This document shows, piece after piece, positions 1-11,797 of a stretch of DNA of 64,000 nucleotides; within the stretch, counting starts at the first letter, position 1, and each line of letters starts with the position of its first letter. The position numbers were made by a program, and so were the translations under genes. The stretch comes from Labia minor (lineage: Eukaryota > Arthropoda > Insecta > Dermaptera > Spongiphoridae), in contig OY720345.1 in the NCBI GenBank assembly GCA_963082975.1, positions 6,598,491-6,662,490 of the forward strand, given 5' to 3'. The notes beneath the pieces are model-generated. The model was not told where the DNA came from. It searched no databases and worked only from the letters and a program-made list of their open reading frames with translations.

Positions 1-30
1 ATATAAGTATCCGAAGGTATTCTGAAAAAA

Positions 31-618
31 ATAAGCTGGAGTGTCTCCACTCGACTATCTCGTAAATTTGAATTGGATTAATTAACATATATTATATTTA
101 AATTAAATTTAATTAATTATAAATTATAAATTATAAATTAATAAATAATATTGATAAAATCAGCGCATGTTTGGATCTTTGTTGATAGCACCACGTCACG
201 TGTTGGTGCGTGATTTGCAGTGTTAAAAAATGAATTCCGTTACTTTCAGCGATTCAATCAAGCTGAAATTCTAGATATAGCAGTTTTATACAATTTTTAA
301 TCATGTGAAAAATTATCAAACATATATCTTTATTTTTACGGTCACTTTAGAGGAAAAAAATCAAAACGTGGTAGGTAATGACCCTCTTGAGGTTGAGCTA
401 CATTTCTCAAAAGTTGAAAGAAAACTACGAATTTTGAATAATGTCCATGTACCAAATTTCATTATTCTAGCTCAAACGTTTTTGAGTAATCTTGTCTACA
501 TACATACACACACACACATTTTTCTCCACCTTAGTGAAAATGATTCAGGAACCTTCAAAACGTATAAAAACATCAAAATCTCGATATCGAAAATTTTCGT
601 GATCGCAATACTATCTCT
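31..618 (+). repeat. Repeat family A, copy 1 (HINE/DINE-1-like)
   Basis: First of six long copies of a roughly 550-610 bp interspersed repeat (others near 14128, 23344, 25601, 27815 and, inverted, 29273). Each starts with AAGCTGGAGTGTCTCCACTC and has ACTATCTCGC close to the 5' end. Each has a CA-rich or CA/GA microsatellite about 130 bp before the 3' end, and most end with a GAGATAGT-like sub-terminal inverted repeat. In this copy the 3' end runs into a TG microsatellite. The short open frame inside it is not conserved as a protein and looks like chance coding. Confidence 0.8.
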
Positions 619-633
619 TTTGTGTGTGTGTGG

Positions 634-805
634 TCATGTGTAGACAAGATTATTTGAGCTTATGTTAGAATAATGATATTTGGTACACGGGCATTATTCA
701 AAATTTGTAGTATTCTATCAACTTTTGAGAAATTTAGCTCATTCGGTAGAGGACCATCACCTATCAAGTATTCATTTTTTTTCCTCTAAACAGACAAAAT
801 AAAGG
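634..805 (-). repeat. Repeat family A, inverted partial copy
   Basis: Directly after copy 1, across a TG microsatellite, the sequence reads as the reverse complement of the middle of family A: the 'tagacaagatt', 'ggtacacgggcattattcaaaat' and 'cctctaaac' segments appear in inverted order. The pair therefore forms a head-to-head arrangement with the microsatellite between them, either a rearrangement or two independent insertions. Confidence 0.7.
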
Positions 806-1124
806 ATAAATTTATTATAAGACAAAAAGCATTTCAGGTTTGAAAATTTTTCAAAACTTTATACAAGTGCTTTACAACAAATGACATATTGAACGTAGCT
901 GCTAGTCTGATTATTGATTATCATCTGATGAATCTCTATGATTTGGAAAAAAAGTCGTTGAACGATATAAAATATCTGTTATGAATTAATTTCCAAATTA
1001 TTCTTATACTTACCTGCTTATAGAATAAATGTAAATAAATAAATACATTCTCATAAAATTAAAATATTAATAAAATTGTTTTATTGTTTCGTATCGATAG
1101 AAACAGATTTCGAAATGTATAATT

Positions 1125-1866
1125 ATGGATAGAGCGAGGCAATCACGTTCAGTAAATGTACAGGCACTTGAACAAGCACTTGTTCTTGCTGAAACAGCAC
1201 TTGAACTCAAAGAGAGAAGTGATATCGCCGCTAAACAAGTTAATATTTTAAGAGAAGCATCTCTGAAATCTCATAGGTCATGTCTCGCTCTAAGAAATTC
1301 ATCAAGAAAACTTTTAACATTAGCAAAATCTTTAATTGAAAATCCAAGAAATGCTTTTTCATCACCAATATTAAATTATAATTCCAATTTTGAAGAATGT
1401 AGGCAAAGATTAGCATCCATTTTAGATCAACACCTTAACGAGGTTTATAATTTTTTAAATATATATTATTCTTTATTTAATATATTAATGAATACTTAAA
1501 TGTTCTATTATAAAAAACATGAATTATTAAGGTGATTTTTTAAAATGAATTATTTTACATTTTAATTTTTTCAATTATAATATTTAGGATCGTGAATCAG
1601 AAAAAACAATAATTCAAAATATACATTTGGATTTTATTCAACGATTAAGAATTTTAGAAGAAATTTATACGAAAAAGGCATTATCCAGTTCATATTCAAG
1701 TTATTCGCGACTTCATGCTCGTAATCCTTGTAGAATGGATGATAAATACCCGTCGGGTTATTCACATCGAGATAATTTTCTTGAAATGGCCAATGTTGGT
1801 TTACCAACCGTGCAAGAATATGGACTTAGTGAATTTGATTCAATCCATACAAATAATAGTACATAA
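1125..1866 (+). CDS. Two-exon coiled-coil protein gene, not recognised
   Basis: Exons 1125-1442 and 1588-1866 join in phase 0. The donor is GAG|GTTTAT and the acceptor TATTTAG|GAT; the stop is TAA. The product is 198 residues. Residues 10-75 are rich in Ala, Leu, Glu, Lys and Arg with heptad-like spacing (VQALEQALVLAETALELKER), so a helical coiled coil is likely. The C-terminal third is Ser/Tyr-rich and looks disordered. There is no signal peptide, membrane segment or zinc-binding pattern. Codon use is AT-rich like its neighbours, and the reading frame stays open across the intron, which supports a real gene. It converges on the RPAP2 gene, with about 395 bp between stop codons. I do not recognise the family; a small cytosolic adaptor or complex subunit is only a guess from shape. 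An upstream exon cannot be excluded. Confidence 0.7.
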
Positions 1867-2260
1867 ATAATAAAGACCTTAATGTTAGAAATTGTAGAAA
1901 TGAATTTAAAATTAATAAAACCAAAAAAAAAAATCAAATATACAAATTTCCTCATTTATAAATGTTTTATTTATAAAAAAAAAAAAAATATAATTTACAT
2001 TTACATTATTAAAAACATTGATATATATATATTTATATATCTTTTTTAATTATTTGCTTGCTTCTCTCATTATCATTATTTTCACAAAAAACTAGATTTA
2101 TATATATTAGATAGATAAATAATACATGAATAATAATACTATATAATAGTAAATGAATATAACATTTTGACCCAGAAAATTTATAAATTATTATCTCCTA
2201 CTTCTCAAATATATATATATATATATAGGATTATATTTTAAATAAAATTAAATACTTTTA

Positions 2261-5200
2261 TTATTTGTCAAGTTTATTAATTAAACGATCTATATCTGTA
2301 AGCCATGTAAATAAACTATCAAGATATCCTTCAGATTGATTATAACCCATGAGTAATAGTGTTATTTTTTGTCTAGAAGATTCCAAATCTAGAATTTTTT
2401 TAATTTTACTATCTTTAAATGACAACCTGCAAGTTAATAAATAAATTAATATTTATAAATAGATAAACAGATAAAAATTATTTAATTACATTTTAATCAT
2501 TATTAAACCAACTAAATTCCAATCTGGAAGTTTAAATATTATATTATTAGCTTCAAGATGGAATGTAGTAACCAATCCAGAAAGTAATGAGCAATATTCT
2601 TGTGCCCTTAAATTAAATGTCGACATTAAATCCGTCATTCTGTAAAAAAAAAAAAATAAATAGAAATAGAAATAGAATATAATAATAATAATAATCCCTC
2701 TCTTCCACTCCTGAGGTTAAATACTTTATTTATGTATTTTCAATGACATGTAATTCTAACAAATATTTGGATTGGTAATATCCGTCCGATAAAGGAGTAG
2801 TGTCTAAGAACTTGTGAAAGAATTTTGAGAAGCCTAACCTGCCAACCAACATCTTTAGGACATGCCAAAGAGCAATAATTCTCCAGACATGTCATTGAGA
2901 TAATAAAATTTCTCAATAAAATACAAATTACAGAAATATGAACCAGAGTGAAGCCCCTTTACTTATGTAATGAAAAACAGCATTAATGTTAAGAGAACTT
3001 GAGGAATAATAATAATAATAATCTATCTTAATTATAACATTTTTTAACTGTCTCTCCTAATGCTTTTATATGAAAAAATATTAACTTCAAAAAGTATTCT
3101 TGATTTTATTGCTTTATATAAAACCATTAAAGTTAATTAAACTGATATTCTAATTCAAGAAAAAAAAAATCGAATTATCAAATATTTAAATACCAGTTAA
3201 TCGAAACCTTTATCGGAACTTTGTGAATAAAATTAATATACTGAATTTCGAGAAGAAATAATACAATTATTATTATTATTAGTAGTAGTAGTAGTAATAA
3301 TAACACAGCTAATTGATATTGACTTTAACCAACAACTCGAGAATTCGAATATAATTACAAATAAAATTACTTAAAACATATCTAATTACGAGAGACTGGA
3401 CCGTATCATCTTCTCTCCAAAGACTTTCAGCTAGAAGCATAAGTAGTTTAATATGAGAAAAATAAATAATAATTTTAATATTTACATTCTATTTAGTCGA
3501 TCAAGAACAATTCTTTTTCTTAAGGCATGTTGCGCATGAACATCAATAAGTGGAATATTTATTATTTCTTCTTCTTCTTCTTTTTCCTCTTCTTCTTGTT
3601 TCTTCTCTTTTTTATCATTATTAAATGGATTTTTTTCTATATTATGAACTGGAAACTCAGATTTTCCAGAATAAAAAGATTTCACCTGAAAAAATTATCA
3701 TTTTATATTTTTTAATCGAAAAAAAAAACATTGCCAAAGATTTAAAGACGTAAAAAATTGTCTTTTAATCCTCCATTAAAAGAAATTGTTAGAAATTATA
3801 ATGAAAAAGAATTAATATAAATTAAAATAAAAAATTATATAGGAAAAAATATCTATAAAAAAATAAATAAATATTATTCAAAATAATTATAGATAATATT
3901 AATTTCAAAATCACTTGTATCAATTTCTATTTATTGGTCAATTTTAAATTGAACAAATCATCGATTTACTTAAGATTAAATTTAATTAAAAAATATGCAC
4001 CAAATTAAGCATAAATAACACGATTTAAAATAATTTATATTTGAGAATTATTATAAAAGTTAAAATAAATATATATAAATATATCTATAAAATAGTTAAA
4101 CTCTAACTATACCTTTAAGTTAAGTTGAATATTTTCCTCTTTTAATGCTTCATAATCAGGTAATGGTTTGCTTGCTCTAGAATTTGTTATCACTTCGTCA
4201 TCATGATCATCACTATCATACTTATTTTCATTTAATTCTAAAATATCTAATCGTTTACATAATGCTAAATAACGTTCCCTATAATTACTATTCCAGTTTA
4301 TTCCCCTATTTTTTTTTAATATTTCATAAAAATTATTTATAGCATTTCCTTTCTCTAGAAATAATTCTTTTACTTTAGCATCACCTAATAAATAGCATAA
4401 TGACTCTAATGAAAACCATTCTTCAATGCATTTTTCGACAAATATTACTCCACAAGAAGAATTTTTGTTTAATTTTTTCTCATTTGTTTGTTTATTTATG
4501 ACAATATTATCGTCAGTATCTTTAAAATTTAAATTCTTTTCTATTATATTTTGCATTAAATTATTTTCAACCTTTTTTTTATTATCATCATTTTCAATTA
4601 AGGCTTTTGGATGATTTTTATGATCTTTTATAATAATTTTATTACAATTGTCCTCTTGTATTATTTTCTTATTTTCATTAATTTTATCAATTTCAATTTT
4701 AAGATGTTCTATTTCTTGTAAACCAAAATCAATTTCTTTTCCTGTTGCACTACAAGGATTCTCACTAAAAATATGTAAAAAAATATAAAAAATAATAATT
4801 AAAAAAATAACAATGATTTAAAAAAAACTTACTTATTTACACCACTTTTATATATTTTAAATTGTGGAATTACTTCTTTATTTCTTAACCATAAGGGGCT
4901 TGTGAGCATTTGTTCTTTTAAAAATTGTGATGCTTTATAACAATCATTACTACAGAATTTCTAAAAGATTTTAAATTTTATATATTATTTTAAGAGTATA
5001 ATTACTATTACATAAACCTATTAAAAATTATAATAATTAAAACTTGTTACTTTTCTTTCTGTTATATCAAAAACTTTATTTGACTTTGTGCATATTTGAA
5101 ATTGTTTTTTTGGTATTATTTTTAAGTTTTCTTTACAAAGTGGATAGCCACATATTTTTAATATTGTTCTTTCTTCGACGACATCATTGTAATGACTTGT

Positions 5201-6033
5201 TGAAATATATTTTAGCTAAAAAATTAAATCATTTATTATTTATACTGTGTTATTACTTTAATTCTATATGATAAATAATAAAAATGGAAAAATAAATATA
5301 AATACACTTGAAATTAAAAATTCTTCTGGAACGTCTGGCTCTATTAATCTTTCCACAATTAACTGGGCTCTTGCATTGCATTCCTTTTTTAAAATAAGTG
5401 TTTTTTTTAAATTTTCTTTACTAAAATTTTAGAATATATTAGAGACGTGGAGAATTATATATATATATATATATTATTCCTAATTGTAATTAGAGTAAAC
5501 CATTAAATATAAATGGTAATTATACAGTTTTCCGGAGACACACTTGGATAGTAATGTAATTTTACCAGTGCAGTTACATTGCAACAATGTATTTATTACT
5601 TTTAGCCAACACCCCACTCTTCGGTTTTGTTAAAGGTTGAGGTGGTTGTGTTTTATAGGAAAATTAAATAAATTAAATACAACTATGTAATATATGTCTG
5701 GATAACTGTATAATTAGTAAATAAATTAAATAAAAAAAAGACTATGTACAATATATACATCTTTTATTCCCTAATATCACAAATTACATTTTTATTTTAA
5801 ACAACAATATTGCAAATAAATTACAATTATTTCAGTGTGCTACTTTGTTAGAATGATTTCTAAATCAATTATTGAAATAGCAAGTTTGTTTATTTTAAAA
5901 CAGAATATTGATTCAATATGTAAACCTTTTATTTTCAATATAATTGAATACACTTATTGACATAAACAGTTTACCTTAAATCATTAATACTTTTAGGCAC
6001 TTTTCTTAATTTTTTTAATCCTTCAGTTGACAT
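2261..6033 (-). CDS. RPAP2: RPAP2/Rtr1-type RNA polymerase II CTD phosphatase
   Basis: Eight exons on the minus strand: 5975-6033, 5306-5420, 5051-5215, 4833-4960, 4113-4764, 3486-3685, 2490-2639, 2261-2426. All junctions are GT-AG and the phases agree, giving 544 residues. The N-terminal RTR1 domain is clear: CGYPLC at about residues 80-85, then an ITERK motif, then KFCSNDC at 114-120, supplying the paired cysteines that bind zinc in this family. Residues 156-370 are an acidic, Lys/Asn-rich low-complexity linker. The last 150 residues hold RKRIVLDRLNR and a helical tail, matching the conserved C-terminal part of metazoan RPAP2. The known role of the family is dephosphorylation of Ser5 in the RNA polymerase II C-terminal repeat and nuclear import of the polymerase with GPN GTPases. 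ATG 6033 is chosen because exon 1 opens there with MSTEGLKKLRK and runs in phase into exon 2. The gene is divergent from the MADF-BESS gene and convergent with the gene at 1125. Confidence 0.93.
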
Positions 6034-6353
6034 ATTAATATAAATGAGCCTAAATAAAATATAAATAAGATTGCTTAATATAATAGAATATTAAAATCAA
6101 AACATGTCATTGAGTTAGGTCAATGGATATCAATTTGCATGTTAAGGTTAGGTAACCAAGTGGGTTAGGAAAATTTGAAAATCCCTATTTTGACAGGAAT
6201 TGAATTTTTAACTCAAAAAATATAATAAAAAATAAAATTGAATTTTATTTATATAGTATGTATATTAATTTAACATATATTTTAAATTAATCATATTAAT
6301 TTAATATTCAATTTATAAAGAAATTTATAAAATTTAGTATGTGATTAATAGAA
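6034..6353. promoter_or_regulatory. Divergent promoter region, RPAP2 / MADF-BESS
   Basis: These 320 bp separate two start codons facing away from each other, so the region must hold both promoters and both 5' untranslated sequences. It is AT-rich, with a somewhat less AT-rich island at about 6105-6190 containing two direct GTTAGGT motifs. I see no other strong core element. The call is inferred from gene layout. Confidence 0.5.
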
Positions 6354-7386
6354 ATGTATTCGAAAATATATATTGGAAAAAAACAAGTAGAAATGTTGAT
6401 AAAAGAAGTGAAATCTAAACCAGCACTATATGATTCTGCTTCACAGGGATATAGAGATAGACGTTATAAAACATTATTATGGAACGAAATTTCTTCAAAA
6501 TTAGGCTATTCAGGTACTTAATTATTAATTTATATGTTCTACTATTAAATAATGTATTCAAATTATATTGTAATTCGTTATTACTATTTTTAGTTAATGA
6601 TTGTAAAAAGAAATGGAAAGGATTAAGAGATTCTTATGTTAGAAACATTAAAGATGAATCTTTGAATAAAACACCTAAAGGAAAATTAAAAAAGGATTAT
6701 ATATTTTTTAAACATTTACATTTTCTTTTACCCTTTGTCTTAAACAAAGAAAAGTAAGCATTTTTTTATCTTTTTAAATATTATGCTACAAATATTTATT
6801 TTAAATATTTTGTGAGAAGAAAGTTAATATCTTATTGACTTTATAAATTTATATTGCTTTAACAGTTGTTCTTGTGAAAATGTTTTCACATTAAATTAAT
6901 TCTTTAAACATAATCCTCAATTATACTATTTGAATAATGTAATTTTTTTTTAGAACCATCACTTCAACTGAAGAAAATAATACTATATGTAAATATGAAA
7001 ATATTTTAAATGATCATAATAGTCAAGATAAATTAAATTATCCAACTACATCATTAAATGAGAAATTAAATATAAATGATTCACAAATTTGTGAAATTAT
7101 AGTTATGCCTGATCAAATTGATGAACTAATAGATGATAAAAATAGAATAAAAAATGAAAATAATGATTCATTAGAAAATGAATTACAACCAACGTCTATT
7201 ATTGATAATGTAAATATTAATTTAAATCAAGAAAATCAGCATTATGATAAAAATGAAATGGATGAAGATAGTTTATATTTTCAATCATTAATACCTAGTT
7301 TTAAAAAATTGTCTTCTGAAGATAGATCATGGATTAAATTAAAATTAATGGAAATGATTCATGAAAAATTATATGGGAGAAGTTGA
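6354..7386 (+). CDS. MADF-BESS domain DNA-binding protein
   Basis: Three exons, 6354-6513, 6594-6753 and 6954-7386, join with consistent phases to give 250 residues ending in TGA. Residues 1-105 form a MADF domain, a Myb/SANT-like trihelix: an N-terminal helix (VEMLIKEVKSKPALYDS), then RRYKTLLWNEISSKLGY, then VNDCKKKWKGLRDSYVR with the typical KKKW-LRD spacing. A long acidic Asn-rich linker follows. Residues 210-249 (DEDSLYFQSLIPSFKKLSSE and on) match the BESS motif, a short helical protein-interaction module. In insects such proteins (Adf-1, Dip3, Stonewall type) bind DNA through MADF and interact with partners through BESS. Which of the many paralogues this is cannot be told from the sequence. 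The introns are 80 and 200 bp. Confidence 0.9.
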
Positions 7387-7825
7387 TAAAAAAAATATAA
7401 TTTTACTTTATGAAAGCATTTATTAAATATAAATATATATATATAAATAAATGGAAAAAAAACCATTTGTATAATTACACGTAATTATACTTAATTTGTT
7501 TTTTATTTTTATAATTTATAAGCTATATATATATATATACAGGGAAAAAATAAATAAATATAAATAATTATTTTTATAATGTATATTTAACCAAATAAAT
7601 AATTAAAATAAAATTATTCCTTCTTTATCCTATTGACTAGATTTTTTATGAAATTGTAGGAAAAAATTATTTCCAAAAATATTCAATATATTTATCTATA
7701 GTATATTTAAGGCAAATTGTTTCTAAGAATTATTATTATTAATCCTTGTTTTATTCTTATATATTAAATTAAAATACTATTTATATAGACTAGAAACCAT
7801 TACATGATAATGGATTATCACATTA

Positions 7826-9431
7826 TTATTCTGTTTCATTTAAAAGTTGACTTATTTCATCAGATCTTTTTCCTAAACATTCCACAATCATTTCAATCTC
7901 TTTAACACAATCGATTAAATTCTGAAAAATAAAATAAATTTTAGTTTTATGAGTTAAAAGAAAGATTATTAAATATATATATATATATATATACGTATAT
8001 GGAAAAACAATAATATAAAAAGTATAATCTGATTAAGTAAGCTAAATTTGCATTTATTGGTTAAATATTATTTTAATAAGTTTTAAAATTTCAAAATTTG
8101 AAAAATAAGATTTTAATTTCCTTAATTTAATCATGATTTTATATATAATTACACTTTAAAATGATGTGTATATTAAATTTAATAAAAACCTAATAATAAG
8201 TATTTTTTTTTTTAATTTATGCTAGTCATATTTATGAGAAGGTTTTTTTTTATAAATATTAAAAGTTCATAAAAGCCTCAGTTTAGAACAAAGTATCTAA
8301 CATGTGTTAATAATAACACAGTACTTGTTCCAGCTCTGAATATACTCATGTGAATATTTGTTTTTCTTTTTAATAACACTGATGTTAATTTTTAGTAAGT
8401 TATTTCATTAGTGGGCAATGAACAAAAATAATATAAAAACCCTACCTTATAAAGTAGAAATTTTGAAAAAATAGTAAACATAGATTTGATATAATTTTTC
8501 CAAAACATAAGTATAATTAGCCAAAAAAAAAAATTAAATAAAAAAATTAACAAACATTAAATTATAAAAATAAGAGTTGAATGATATTTCAAACCTTTGG
8601 TGAAGTATTTGTATTAATTTCAAAATCAGTTTGAATACTTTTATTAATTAATATTGTTTGGTAATGATATTGATTTGTTCCATTGAATAATTTATAATTA
8701 TTATTCATCAATAAATTTTCTTCATTTTGCTTATTATGTTTTTCAAAAGACATTAAATTTGTTTGTTGTGTATTTTTATTTATTATATTTAAATTATTAT
8801 CAGAAATACTACTAAATCTGTTATTAATTAATGGTGAATTAAACATTAATTTTTTTGTAGAAAGATTTTCAATTGATTCAAATCTTAAACGATCAATTCT
8901 TGTTTCTGATTCATTATATTTTTTTAATAAATTATTATTACTCTCTTGTAATTTATTTATTAAATCATCTTTTTTATTTAATTCATCTTTTAATGTTTCA
9001 ATTGTACTGATTAGAATGTCGACATCAGGTAAGGAATCATCATTCGATAAGGATATAGGACTTGTTATTGCCGTTGAAGTAGAAGAATTTATCGTTTCCA
9101 TTTTTTGTTTATCATTTGATCTTTTAATTTGTTTAATATAATCTTTCACTTTACTTTGAACATGTTTATATTTCTTTGAATTAATATTTCTTAATGACTC
9201 ATAAGAAATGGATTTATTATTATTATTATTATTATTATTTGAATTATTTATAAATGAATGTCTCTTTTTATTTGATCTTAAATTTATTAAATCACTGAAT
9301 GATAATGAAATGGTTGAATTTAAATTGTCATTATCAATGAGATCATTCATTAATGTTACATCTTGCAATGATAATGACATTTTCCGTGGATTCATATTTT
9401 TTAATTTTCTATAATCAGAAACGCCATTCAT
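7826..9431 (-). CDS. Asn-rich coiled-coil protein, not recognised
   Basis: Exon 8595-9431 carries the ATG and joins exon 7826-7921 in phase 0 (donor AAG|GTTTGA, acceptor TTTTCAG|AAT), giving 310 residues with a TAA stop. Residues 60-75 hold an Asn run encoded by AAT repeats, which varies easily in length. Residues about 132-180 form a probable coiled coil (DVDILISTIETLKDELNKKD, then DLINKLQESNNNLLKKY). The small last exon is a second short amphipathic helix (CVKEIEMIVECLGKRSDEIS). There are no membrane segments or catalytic motifs. A Ser/Asn-rich protein with two helices could be a centrosomal or cytoskeletal scaffold, but this is shape only. A donor-like site at about 10227 preceded by an open stretch may mark a non-coding first exon. 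Confidence 0.7.
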
Positions 9432-11761
9432 GATTAATTATATAAATTTATTAATGTTCTGAAAGTTCTATAACAAAATAATAAGTAACATTTATTTTAT
9501 TAAATTTCTATATTACAATTATTACTTACCTTATTTTAAAATCAATTAATTAAAAATAAACTATTTCTTTAAATGAATCATCACATTATAATTAAAATAA
9601 TTATTATTGTTTTTTATTATATTATGATATTGACATTATATTATATTATATATTATATATATGTAAAAATTATATTATATATTAAGATAAAAATAAATAT
9701 TAAAAAATGACAAGTTTTTTTTTAATGTTTGTATTTAGTGATAATGAAATAACCGGCAAATTCAAATTGATTTAATTGTTCGTTTTATTTCTAAACATGA
9801 GGATATTTCTAAACATCAGGAGAATTAAGTGAAAATGATTCCAAATTTGAAAGGTCCTGCTCAATAGAACGAGGAGTAAATGCACTTTTTATCACACTAC
9901 ATGAAATTTTAAAAGGAAAATAAACTATTTGAAAGTTAGTGAACTTAGATTTACATTAAAAAAATTCAAAATCAAAATAAATATGAATGTACGCCTTTAT
10001 TTTGTGATAACTATTTTAATATGTTTTTTTATTGAAATTGTTTTGTTATATTAAATTCTAATTTAATTTATAATTTTTTTAATGAAGTATAAATTAAATA
10101 AATATTTTATTTCAAAATAAAAATATGTACTATTTAAAGTACCAAAAAAAAAAATGGTTAGGAATGTAATCCATATTTTCCGATTGTGTATAATTCAAAA
10201 TCAAAATAAATAAATAAATAAAACATACCTAAAGATAATGTATTTCTTATTAAGTCCTTTTTTTATCTTGGTTCCATACGGTTGTTCACTGCAGGGGCAA
10301 ATGGCTTCTCCAAATCTTGGGACAAACGTTCTCAGATGCAAGATTTTGTTTAGATACCTCTACTACTTTTATATTATTTATTTTGAAATCTACACTAATC
10401 TTTGTTTAATTATTTTCTTATTTATAAAAATGATTCAAAGCTTTAAGCGCGTAGTTCCCTGAAAATCTGATTACTAAAATTCCTGACTTACCCGTACTGG
10501 TACGTTCGATAAAGCAGAAATAGTTTCATTTGTGTTTGTCATTATTTGTATAAACTTATAGACTAATAGATTGATGCATAATTATCCGGCGTTTATATTT
10601 GTGCGTTTTTCATCAGTAAAAAAGTAGCGTTTTTTTTATTATTATTATTTTTGTATGAAAATAATCTTCTCTATTGTTTTAGAAAAATGCGTGTCGAAAG
10701 CCATAGTCCTTTTCTCCGTAGATTTTAAATTAATACATTGAATGACAATAATAATAATTATATAAAAAAATATTATTATAACTATAATATAGGTGAATGG
10801 GAAAATCTATCAAACAACAAGATATGGTGTACAATAAATGATAAAATATAAAAACATTAAACATATACTAATAAAATATCCAATCTATACAAATAAGAGC
10901 AAGATCAATAAATTAATAAATAAAACTAAAATATTTATAAAATAGTTAAATATATTTTCAATAAAAGTATTATTCCTTAGGATAGCATCCTTTTTAGAAT
11001 TGCTAATTACTTTTGATTGTTATTTATTTATATTTTATTGATAAGTCAAATAAAAATATCAGATTAAGCAGGATTTGTAGAGGAAAATTAAATCTAAATA
11101 TCATAATGAAAAATAAACTAAAACTATAATAAAATTTAAATAAAGTATATATTAAATAATCTGAAAATATGAAACTATAATTAATATATTATACAAGAGA
11201 CCACATAAAATCAAAGAACTTACCAAAGTTAATTTTCATTCTGTAGAGAAAAGGTGACTGAAAAAAAATAAAATGTGTATATCTTATCAAACATAACATA
11301 TATTAAAAAAAAAAATCTTCTCTAAAAGATACTTATATAATATTCAAAAATAAAGTGGATGAGACATAATAAAACAGAATAGAATTAAAATAGATCAGTT
11401 TTATTTGAAGGGATCTAAATTTAAGATCATTCTATCACTCGATATATATATATACATATATATATATGTATATATATATATATCGGTAGATATCGGTTTG
11501 TCCATTTTACAATTATATATAAATGAACTATTATAAAGGGTACACAGACAATGATCGCAAAAATTGTCAGGGTATGCCCTGACAATTTGTAATTTTTTTA
11601 AATATTATTTTTTTTTTATTTTAATAAGCCAGTCAAATTTCTAACTCAGAAATTGTCCGACTTTTTACAGTGCTATTTAAGAAATTCGATTTAGAAATTT
11701 GCCTGTATTTTTTTCGCTCTCAAGATATTTGCCGCAGATTTTAGAGAACATTTAAAAATCG

Positions 11762-11797
<36 letters not shown>

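Noticed and set aside
305..643. 112-codon open frame with hydrophobic end
   Set aside because: It lies entirely inside repeat family A and the equivalent frames in other copies differ by shifts and stops, so it is not a gene.
10238..10462. 74-codon plus-strand frame
   Set aside because: No splice context or recognisable protein; the minus strand offers a better reading as a possible non-coding first exon ending at about 10227.
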